Of a stretch of DNA of 34,788 nt, positions 27,157-34,788 are shown piece by piece; position 1 is the stretch's first letter; every line of letters starts with the position of its first letter. The notes below the pieces were generated by a model that worked only from the letters and a program-made list of their open reading frames with translations, made no database searches and was not told the origin of the DNA. The position numbers and the translations under genes are program-made. Location: the NCBI GenBank assembly GCA_015068565.1, contig SVKG01000003.1:1-34788 (forward strand), written 5' to 3'. This DNA comes from Oscillospiraceae bacterium (GTDB taxonomy: Bacteria; Bacillota; Clostridia; UMGS1810).

Positions 27157-27978
27157 ATGGTTTTTGTTGAATACTTAAAATCCGTATTGCTGGGTATTGT
27201 TGAGGGTATCACGGAGTGGCTGCCCATAAGCAGTACGGGGCACATGATTTTGCTTAATGACTTTATGAATACCGACAGTGGCTTTTTCGGCAGTCAGATT
27301 TATTTGTATGTGATACAACTGGGTGCAATCTTGGCGATAGCCTCTCTGTATTTTGGCAAACTCAACCCCTTTGCCCCGTCAAAGAATGGGGCAGAGAAGA
27401 AAAACACATGGCAGATGTGGTTTAAGGTAATAATCGGTTGCCTTCCTGCGGCGGTGATAGGGTTGGGACTCAACGATTTTATGGATCAGTTCTCGACCCC
27501 TGTGGTTGTGGCATCTATGCTTATACTATACGGTATAGGATTTTTGTTTATAGAGAAGAAATCAAAGACAGAGTCAGTTAAAACCATAACTGATATGAGT
27601 TATAAAACAGCACTTATGATAGGCTTGTTTCAGGCGCTTTCCGTTGTGCCGGGCACATCCCGTTCCGGCTCGTCGATTTTGGGTGCTATGATACTGGGCA
27701 CATCACGTCCTGTTGCGGCGGAGTTTTCGTTCTTTATGGCGATACCTGTTATGGTTGGTGTAAGTTTTTTAAAAATCATCACAAACGATTATGTAATGAC
27801 TCCCTTTGAGTGGGGGCTTCTCTTGACGGGTATGATTACTGCATATCTGGTATCTATGGCATCGGTTAAGTTTTTGATGAATTATGTCCGTAAACACGAT
27901 TTCAAGGCCTTCGGCTGGTACAGAATTGTACTTGGTATAATCGTACTTGCCGTTGCGGCTTTCAAATATTTTGCTTAA
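27157..27978 (+). CDS. uppP: Undecaprenyl-diphosphatase
   Basis: LGIVEGITEWLPISSTGHMIL and PGTSRSGSSILGAMILGTSRPVAAEFSFFMAIPVM. Confidence 0.97.
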   Translation: MVFVEYLKSVLLGIVEGITEWLPISSTGHMILLNDFMNTDSGFFGSQIYLYVIQLGAILAIASLYFGKLNPFAPSKNGAEKKNTWQMWFKVIIGCLPAAVIGLGLNDFMDQFSTPVVVASMLILYGIGFLFIEKKSKTESVKTITDMSYKTALMIGLFQALSVVPGTSRSGSSILGAMILGTSRPVAAEFSFFMAIPVMVGVSFLKIITNDYVMTPFEWGLLLTGMITAYLVSMASVKFLMNYVRKHDFKAFGWYRIVLGIIVLAVAAFKYFA

Positions 27979-28009
27979 ACAAAAGAGAATAAGGTAAGGA
28001 GTAAATGTT

Positions 28010-28732
28010 ATGAAAAAACCTGTTATTGGTGTAACCCCTATGTATGATACAGAGAAGGACCGCCTGTTTATGACCAGAACCATCTGGGAGAGTGTTGAAA
28101 AAGCGGGTGGAATCCCTGTTATTATCCCCTTTGATATTTCAAAGGAGGAGGCAGAGCAGCTGGACGGCCTCTTTGACGGCTATGTATTTACCGGTGGCCC
28201 TGATGTTAACCCCTCATTCTACGGAGAGGAAAAACTCGACACCTGCGGCACAATAGTCGATTGCCGTGACAAGGTAGATACCGCGGTATTTGATGCGGCT
28301 TATAAGTCAAAAAAACCCATCCTGGGCATTTGCAGAGGCTATCAACTTATCAATGTGTGCCTTGGCGGAACTCTTTATCAGGATGTGCCCACACAACTTT
28401 CTGATAAGGTTGCACATACCGAAGGCCCTTATCCTGCTATGGCAATGCATAATATAGATATAGTAGAAGGCACACTTCTTCATGAGATATACGGTGGTAA
28501 GGTAGGCAAAGTTAACAGTTACCACCATCAGGGCATCAAGGATTTGGCACCTTCCCTCAAAGTAATGTGCCACTCCGAGATTGACGGACTCATAGAGGCA
28601 TATTGCTCCACCGAGCGGGATTTTCTCGTTGGTGTACAGTGGCATCCCGAGCGCCTTTTTGAAGGGGATGTTTGGAGCGGAGTGCTTTTTGACAAATTGA
28701 TTGCTGCTGCAAAGGAAGGTAGCAATAAATGA
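28010..28732 (+). CDS. Gamma-glutamyl-gamma-aminobutyrate hydrolase family (peptidase C26)
   Basis: PVIGVTPMYD, FTGGPDVNPSFYGE, PILGICRGYQLINVCLGGTLYQD, VGVQWHPERL. Confidence 0.95.
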   Translation: MKKPVIGVTPMYDTEKDRLFMTRTIWESVEKAGGIPVIIPFDISKEEAEQLDGLFDGYVFTGGPDVNPSFYGEEKLDTCGTIVDCRDKVDTAVFDAAYKSKKPILGICRGYQLINVCLGGTLYQDVPTQLSDKVAHTEGPYPAMAMHNIDIVEGTLLHEIYGGKVGKVNSYHHQGIKDLAPSLKVMCHSEIDGLIEAYCSTERDFLVGVQWHPERLFEGDVWSGVLFDKLIAAAKEGSNK

Positions 28733-29391
28733 AAACAGTTATATTTGACCTTGACGGCACTTTGCTAAACACTATCGACACTATTGCATACTACTGTAAC
28801 AGTGCCCTTACAAAGTACGGCTTTAATGAAATTTCGACTGAGAGATATAAGAAAATAGTCGGCAACGGCGCCAGACTCCTTGTGGAACGCGCCCTTAACG
28901 AAACGGGCGGATGGAGTGGGCCGGATTTTAATGCTGTGTTTAAAGAATACAACGCTCTGTACGACGCCGACACCCTTTACCTTACAGAACCTTATCCGGG
29001 CATTGTGGATATGCTTGGTGAACTCAAAGCATCAGGTTTTAAGATTGCAGTGCTCTCAAACAAACCGGATTTTGCGACCAATGATGTGGTTGGGACAATC
29101 TTTGGCAAGGATACGTTTGACCTTGTCCGCGGCGCAGTAGATGGTGTACCTCTTAAACCTGCTCCCGATGCGGTATATGATATTATGTCTGCCCTTGGGA
29201 TTGCTCCTGAGGAAACTGTTTTTGTAGGCGACACCAAGGTGGATATCGAAACGGGCAAAAACGCCGGTCTTTACTCCATAGGCGTACTGTGGGGATTCCG
29301 TGATGAGGCGGAACTTTCCGAAGCAGGTGCAGATGTGATAATTGACAATCCTGCTGATATAATTGAAATAGCAAAACAACACAATGCATAA
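28729..29391 (+). CDS. HAD family hydrolase, phosphoglycolate phosphatase-like
   Basis: VIFDLDGTLLNTIDTI, LSNKPDFA, PEETVFVGDTKVDIETGKNAG. Confidence 0.94.
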   Translation: MKTVIFDLDGTLLNTIDTIAYYCNSALTKYGFNEISTERYKKIVGNGARLLVERALNETGGWSGPDFNAVFKEYNALYDADTLYLTEPYPGIVDMLGELKASGFKIAVLSNKPDFATNDVVGTIFGKDTFDLVRGAVDGVPLKPAPDAVYDIMSALGIAPEETVFVGDTKVDIETGKNAGLYSIGVLWGFRDEAELSEAGADVIIDNPADIIEIAKQHNA

Positions 29392-29403
29392 CTTAAATAA
29401 ATC

Positions 29404-29443
29404 AAAAGAACCCCCTTCTGCTTTTGCAGAAGGGGGTTTCTTT
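29404..29443. terminator. Bidirectional terminator between convergent genes
   Basis: AACCCCCTTCTGC-tttt-GCAGAAGGGGGTT followed by TCTTTG; A-rich left flank serves minus strand. Confidence 0.85.
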
Positions 29444-29469
29444 GTCCGAAGATTCGGAATTGATTTGTT

Positions 29470-29706
29470 AAATTACGAAGCCTTCATAGTTACAACCAGT
29501 GTCTTGTAGAGATCTCTGTATTCCAGAGTCATATTAAGACCGCTTGTAAGTTCTGTCGGGTTAACATAAATCTTGCCGTTAACCAGAACGGGTCTGCATG
29601 TGACAGTCTTTTTAGTTCCGTTCTGAGTGGTACTTGTACTGCCAACAGTTACCACACAGGTGTAACTGCCGAAATTAGAGGTAATTGTTGCACTGTTACC
29701 CGATAC
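29470..29706 (-). repeat. Direct repeat copy 1 (3' end of the 1615-aa gene)
   Basis: Aligns base-for-base to 34552-34788 with 2 visible mismatches (29551, 29580). Confidence 0.95.
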
Positions 29707-32700
29707 TGTAACGGTGGCTTTATGTGCGGGGAAGAAATCCTCAACACAAACATAAGGTTTGCCGTTGATAAGTTTTGTGGGATATTTCTGGTAACGGAGT
29801 TGCTTCTGACCGCCGTTTGTAGCGGCTGTGTAAATCTGGAAATCTCCTATCTGGGACTTTTCCATCTCGGGATATGTAATCTGAGTTGCAGTTCCGCTTG
29901 TTACGGGAGCAATTGTATATACACCGGGGTTACCTTTGAAATAAAGCGTGTTTTCACCTTCTGCTACGTTAAAGTATCTTGCAGCAGATTCAGTAGATTT
30001 TTTAACACTCCACAAACCGGGAGCAACATCTGTGATAAGGTTAGACATTTCGCCGCCGTTGTTGTTGTCGGGGATGGTGATTGTAAATCCTGCATCTGTT
30101 GTCTTGCCGGATTTTGCAAATGCTACAAACCTGTCAAGTACAGTAACACCTACAAAGTTAGTATCTTCAAATTTGTTCATGGGCAAGGCGGGGAGATTTC
30201 TGTCTGCATCGGTTACATACATTGCATTGAGGAAAAGGTCTTCCTTAGCCTGTGTACCGGGAGAGACTTCAATTCTCCAACCGCTGAGGGGGAACTGAAC
30301 GTCTGAGGCAGATGTTTCTTCCTCGCCGTCGGTTGAACCCTGGCTGTCGTCCTCTTCACCTGTGCCGCCGCCGCTGGTATCTTCGGGGAATGTTCCTGCC
30401 GGTGCCTTACCGTAGTTTACACCGTCAACCCAACATGCTTTGTCAATACCGCCGATAAGTTCGATATCGGGGGTTGCGGGGAGAAGTGTGTTTACAACTA
30501 ACTTACCGTTGCATCCGTTGTCGGTTCTTGTTATGGTAGTTACATTACCGTTAACAACAGGCTCTGAGTTTGCATGGAGTAACCAGTTCTTCTCAAAACT
30601 TGCATCGGTTGAATCGATTTTGTCGTATACGATAAATGCTGCGGGGTAGTCTTCATTGTTAAGGTCAATAAATACAGAATAGCGTTTGTAATCACTGAGT
30701 TTGGGAACCAGTTCAAAGTCGGAAAGGAAGTCGATGAAACCTCTTTCTGATGCATTTCCCACATCAGATGCCTTAACTCTGTTGTTTACCTTTAATTTCT
30801 GCTCCGGATCGGTAACGGCTTTACCTGCCGAATTATACACAGTGAATTCTTCTTTTATGCAATCTGTAAGTAATTTGCCGTCGCTTTTGCGCACTCTGCG
30901 TCCTCCGTAGGATTCAGTCAGGTCGGTTTTGAGAAGAGTAAATTCAGGTGTTGTTTTGTTAGGACCTAAATATGTACTCTCTGTTTTTGCAACAGTACCG
31001 TAGTTTTCAAGAGCGTAATCAGTATCGACTCCTGCGAAATTGGCAAATCTGGTTTCGAGCCACCATTTGTCGAGATTAAGACCGCCGTCGTTGGAGCAGA
31101 TATGGAGTTTATCGTCAAAGAAGCGGTAGGAAGAGAACATTACTTCCTCAGGGTCATATACAGTCATACAGTTATGAGCAACAGTTCGTCTTGTGTAGTT
31201 TCTGTCAAGAGAACTGTTCCAGGGACCGCTGCCTGAATCGCCTGTAAGGAATCTGCCTGATGACTGGTTGGTGAGGTCACCCTTGTAGTAAATCTGGAAT
31301 GAACCCACATCGGGCTTTAAGTGAGCGTCAAGTGACTTTTCTCTGCCCTGAACATACACCATAGCAACAGGTGCTTCAAGGCCCATCTGCCAACTTGTAC
31401 GCGCGTACATCTGTGTTATGGGGTAGGTGGTAAAGTGTGACAGAGGCATACTCTTGCCAAGGTCGAACTCACCCTTCAAATCGTCAAGGTCACCTGTATA
31501 GAGATTTCGTGCCATAAGCAAATCAAAGGCATAAGCGGGTGAACGTGATGTAAGGTTAACTAAACCAAGGTTTTCGAGCCACTTGTTGTGATAGAGAGTT
31601 GCATATTCGGTATCGGCAAACATAAACTGTCCAAAACCGATAAGGTGTGAAAGACCGTCATATCCGATAGTTCTTTCAGGGGAGTGTTCACCCTCGTTGA
31701 GCAGTCTGCCGTAGGGAAGTCTTGAATATATGAACCTCAAAGGCATTCTTGCAAAGCCCTCGCCGAAAGTGTCTTTGTAAGAATATCCAAAACCTTGCAG
31801 GAGCAATGCCGCAAGGAATTCGGATTCCGAACGGATACCGGCGCCGTAACTTGAACCGGCATTGTGGTTACCTGACTGAGCAAGGAATCCTCTTGCTTTG
31901 AATGATGTGCCAAATACTCTGCCTGCGGTGGTGTTCCACATTTCGGGGAATTCATCATAAATGGCTGCACCTGCTTGAAGCAGGTCACGGTAGTTCTGAT
32001 ACTCGTGCTGATGGCCGTAGATATTACCGCCTTTTTCGGAGGGGTATCCGAATTCAAGGAGTGTTGCCCATTCAGTCAGTTTGCCGACGAAGAACTGCTT
32101 TTCATCCTCGGTGAGCAGGTCGTAGTGCCAGTCATACATAATCGCAACAGAACACATTGCTGCACCGATGGCTCTGTGGGCAGTCGCCGATGTTGAAGAC
32201 CAGGTCAGGTTATGTGCCCATATCTTTGTCCATTCGATTGTATCTCTGCCGTATTCATCACGGTTTGTCTTACTGCCACCAATAAGGCCGCGCTGCATTG
32301 TTGCGGTGTCGTTTAACACATAAACCAAAGAACGCGCCTTGATACCTAATCTGACAGAGTCAACATTGGCATTTTGGGAGTTGTAAAGTCTTGGCAGATA
32401 TTCCAATGTGTATTGGTGGGTAAGCATTTCGTAATAACGCTTCATTTCGGGCTCGTTTTCGATAGCGCTCCACAGGTTTGAAACATTGTCCTTCCTTACA
32501 AACAGACGAGGGTGACCTGCGGGAGGTATAACCTTTTCGCCGTTAAATACGGCTTCATCATACCATTCTGTCATAGAGCCGTCGGGAACTGAATCCTTAT
32601 CAGTAGGAGTCCATGCCAGATTGTCTGTTATGATAATCTTGTCAAAGCATCCTTGACTGTAAAAATGGGAGAACAGCATATCGATACGGCCTTCTTTTAA

Positions 32701-34320
32701 TTTGAGGCTCCTTATGGGTCTCCATTTAAATGCCTGATTGCCCATAGTGCCGGGACTCACCTTACTCCAAGTACTGCCGCCGTTTAGCGATGTGAACCAT
32801 CCCACTCCGGCATTGTTGGCTGTTCCGGCTTGACCGTAACGGATCCACACATTGTATGCACCGGGCTTATCAATATATGCGGTTAACTTGAATTCCGGCA
32901 GGGCATTTGCATCTTTGGAAGGATCTGTACCGGTATATCCGTATTTCCAGTAAAGTATTTTACCGCCTGATGCTCTTGAATTGTTTGCAACATACAGTTT
33001 GTCAGAGGGGTTAACTATCGCAAGATCCTCTGCCTCCACCACGAGGAGCCCGTCTTTAACGGTGAATTCGTGGTCAAAGGGGAATCTGCTTACATAGTCG
33101 CCGGAGGGTGGCGGTACTTCGCCGTCGTTTATGTCGGGATCTTCCGTATCGTCACCACCGATATCGGGAGTGCCGTCTGTACCACCTTCTGTGTGGTCGC
33201 CACCCGAACTTGTACGTGTATAGGTGTTGTTAATTTCAGGGAGTGTGCAGTATACATACTGTCTTGTATTTTTTTGGGTATCCTCCATATAAGGGATGGA
33301 AATCTTTATATATCTTGACTTGATAGATGTATACCCGGCATTGAATTCCATCTGTACATCTTTTGCTATCAGCGCGCCGTTTGCATAAAAGTCAACCGAA
33401 GCAGTTTCGGTGTCAAAATAATATGCAAGGTCGTACCATTTGTCTGTTTCCATAACAAGCGCGGTAGGCTGATGGTTTATATAAAACCTCTGGTCGGTAT
33501 CTATGTACATACCGTCTGCATATGACTTTACAACCCTTTGCGCGGTAGTGGCGTTGCCGGCGGTGATATCATACCCGAAAAGATAAGTAGATACTTTAAC
33601 AGGCTCGTCTAAGAATACGCTGAACTTAACTGCTACCATTTCATTCAAATAATTGATACTAGCAGAAGTAAATGAACTTCCCAGGTCACTCGGTTGATTT
33701 GATTTTATAAATTTTGGGTCTTTGCCATAGGTACCTGTTGCCTCATCGTATTGGAGGATGTTTTTGGCAAGTTCGTAATTTTTAATCTGACTGTCAGTAA
33801 CAGTACCGCTGGCAAGAGCGGCGAGATATTGTGTTATATATGTCTTATAAGTTGTAAAGTTGTATGTGATTCCGTTTGCTATGTGTGAAGTTGGCATTTG
33901 ATTTTTGAAAGTATTCGACAAACTTACCGGATCTCCCGATGCGGCGTATGTATAACCAAATACGTAAACTGTGTCAGATGCAGCCACACGTCTGTTTGAA
34001 GTGTCAAACAATCTTGCAGAGTAGTTGTTTTCGCCCGACTTAACAGTGAGCGCGATGGTATCTTCCACAGGCCCTGCGGTAATATCTGCCGTGTCTATGA
34101 CATTTCCGTTGTTAAAAATCCTGCAAGTATATCCGCTCGGGACAACGGGTTTTTTAAAAAGGATTTTGCCTCCTGCGATTGCAAAGTCGTTTACGCCAAG
34201 GCTTGTATCGTTCACACCGCCGATAAGTTCGAGCGATAATGCAGGAGCAGCCAAGGTAATAGACGGTATGCAGTTAAAAAGCAATATAACCGCAGTAAGC
34301 ATTGCTGTAAATTTTTTCAT
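29473..34320 (-). CDS. Large secreted heparinase II/III-like (polysaccharide lyase-type) multidomain protein, 1615 aa
   Basis: Signal peptide MKKFTAMLTAVILLFNCIPSITLA; N-terminal concanavalin/LamG-like region (KWYDLAYYFDTETASVDFYANGALIAKD); CBM-like LVVEAEDL...; central alpha-helical region and HLKPDVGSFQIYYKGDL...TVAHNCMTVYDPEE; C-terminal copper-amine-oxidase-N-like domain; AGGAGGCG SD. Confidence 0.75.
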   Translation of the reverse strand: MKKFTAMLTAVILLFNCIPSITLAAPALSLELIGGVNDTSLGVNDFAIAGGKILFKKPVVPSGYTCRIFNNGNVIDTADITAGPVEDTIALTVKSGENNYSARLFDTSNRRVAASDTVYVFGYTYAASGDPVSLSNTFKNQMPTSHIANGITYNFTTYKTYITQYLAALASGTVTDSQIKNYELAKNILQYDEATGTYGKDPKFIKSNQPSDLGSSFTSASINYLNEMVAVKFSVFLDEPVKVSTYLFGYDITAGNATTAQRVVKSYADGMYIDTDQRFYINHQPTALVMETDKWYDLAYYFDTETASVDFYANGALIAKDVQMEFNAGYTSIKSRYIKISIPYMEDTQKNTRQYVYCTLPEINNTYTRTSSGGDHTEGGTDGTPDIGGDDTEDPDINDGEVPPPSGDYVSRFPFDHEFTVKDGLLVVEAEDLAIVNPSDKLYVANNSRASGGKILYWKYGYTGTDPSKDANALPEFKLTAYIDKPGAYNVWIRYGQAGTANNAGVGWFTSLNGGSTWSKVSPGTMGNQAFKWRPIRSLKLKEGRIDMLFSHFYSQGCFDKIIITDNLAWTPTDKDSVPDGSMTEWYDEAVFNGEKVIPPAGHPRLFVRKDNVSNLWSAIENEPEMKRYYEMLTHQYTLEYLPRLYNSQNANVDSVRLGIKARSLVYVLNDTATMQRGLIGGSKTNRDEYGRDTIEWTKIWAHNLTWSSTSATAHRAIGAAMCSVAIMYDWHYDLLTEDEKQFFVGKLTEWATLLEFGYPSEKGGNIYGHQHEYQNYRDLLQAGAAIYDEFPEMWNTTAGRVFGTSFKARGFLAQSGNHNAGSSYGAGIRSESEFLAALLLQGFGYSYKDTFGEGFARMPLRFIYSRLPYGRLLNEGEHSPERTIGYDGLSHLIGFGQFMFADTEYATLYHNKWLENLGLVNLTSRSPAYAFDLLMARNLYTGDLDDLKGEFDLGKSMPLSHFTTYPITQMYARTSWQMGLEAPVAMVYVQGREKSLDAHLKPDVGSFQIYYKGDLTNQSSGRFLTGDSGSGPWNSSLDRNYTRRTVAHNCMTVYDPEEVMFSSYRFFDDKLHICSNDGGLNLDKWWLETRFANFAGVDTDYALENYGTVAKTESTYLGPNKTTPEFTLLKTDLTESYGGRRVRKSDGKLLTDCIKEEFTVYNSAGKAVTDPEQKLKVNNRVKASDVGNASERGFIDFLSDFELVPKLSDYKRYSVFIDLNNEDYPAAFIVYDKIDSTDASFEKNWLLHANSEPVVNGNVTTITRTDNGCNGKLVVNTLLPATPDIELIGGIDKACWVDGVNYGKAPAGTFPEDTSGGGTGEEDDSQGSTDGEEETSASDVQFPLSGWRIEVSPGTQAKEDLFLNAMYVTDADRNLPALPMNKFEDTNFVGVTVLDRFVAFAKSGKTTDAGFTITIPDNNNGGEMSNLITDVAPGLWSVKKSTESAARYFNVAEGENTLYFKGNPGVYTIAPVTSGTATQITYPEMEKSQIGDFQIYTAATNGGQKQLRYQKYPTKLINGKPYVCVEDFFPAHKATVTVSGNSATITSNFGSYTCVVTVGSTSTTQNGTKKTVTCRPVLVNGKIYVNPTELTSGLNMTLEYRDLYKTLVVTMKAS

Positions 34321-34502
34321 GAAAACGCCTCCTATGTATAATTAACTAATACAATTACAAAATCAAGTCATAAAACCACAAATACATTATACATCAAAAG
34401 CAGTAATCTTTCAATAGTCTGTTTTTTAATAAAACACTGGCAGAAGACAAAGTTATAGCAATAATGCTCTATTTGTGTGAAAACCGGTTGAAAAAAGATT
34501 CG

Positions 34503-34548
34503 GGATAAAAAAGCCCCCCTCTTTGCAGAAGGGGGGCTTTTTTATCCG
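34503..34548. terminator. Symmetric bidirectional terminator of the upstream minus-strand gene
   Basis: GGATAAAAAAGCCCCCCT...AAGGGGGGCTTTTTTATCC. Confidence 0.85.
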
Positions 34549-34551
34549 GAT

Positions 34552-34788
34552 AAATTACGAAGCCTTCATAGTTACAACCAGTGTCTTGTAGAGATCTCTG
34601 TATTCCAGAGTCATATTAAGACCGCTTGTAAGCTCTGTCGGGTTAACATAAATCTTGCCGTCAACCAGAACGGGTCTGCATGTGACAGTCTTTTTAGTTC
34701 CGTTCTGAGTGGTACTTGTACTGCCAACAGTTACCACACAGGTGTAACTGCCGAAATTAGAGGTAATTGTTGCACTGTTACCCGATAC
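34552..34788 (-). repeat. Direct repeat copy 2 (continues past window edge)
   Basis: Near-identical to 29470-29706, offset 5082 bp. Confidence 0.95.
34555..34788 (-). CDS. C-terminus of a second protein with the same C-terminal domain (truncated by window edge)
   Basis: Reads ...VTVGSTSTTQNGTKKTVTCRPVLVDGKIYVNPTELTSGLNMTLEYRDLYKTLVVTMKAS*, one residue different from the 1615-aa protein; frame stays open to the window end. Confidence 0.85.
   Translation of the reverse strand, partial: VSGNSATITSNFGSYTCVVTVGSTSTTQNGTKKTVTCRPVLVDGKIYVNPTELTSGLNMTLEYRDLYKTLVVTMKAS

Overview
The window looks like a chromosomal segment of a spore-forming Clostridia-type Firmicute (inferred from gene content). It is mostly housekeeping genes: 3' end of secF, argH, an MgtC/SapB protein, a SigB/F/G-type sigma factor, an M23 peptidase, rpmB, rpsF-ssb-rpsR, ddl, murI, DUF1934, argS, an S41 protease, polA, cls, a PTS-IIC-like protein, murT-gatD, a lytic transglycosylase, coaE, uppP, a class-I amidotransferase/hydrolase and a HAD phosphatase. 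Four regions stand out. (1) A cobalamin riboswitch with its own terminator precedes an SLH-anchored protein combining a DUF4430-like beta domain with an alpha/alpha-barrel-like region, the same two domain types as eukaryotic intrinsic factor/transcobalamin. It is followed by a DUF4430-like lipoprotein and an EcfT/CbiQ-like ECF transporter subunit, so the operon is a candidate surface corrinoid capture/import system. (2) A 26-codon ORF at 5800-5880, too short for the ORF track, is a convincing spoVM. (3) Two intergenic elements are densely palindromic: a hairpin array with GCGATAT spacers and a three-armed cloverleaf. (4) A 1615-aa secreted heparinase-II/III-like protein ends in a cassette repeated almost identically (2 mismatches in 237 bp) at the window edge, at the end of a truncated neighbouring gene. 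All calls were made by reading the sequence; no database search was run.
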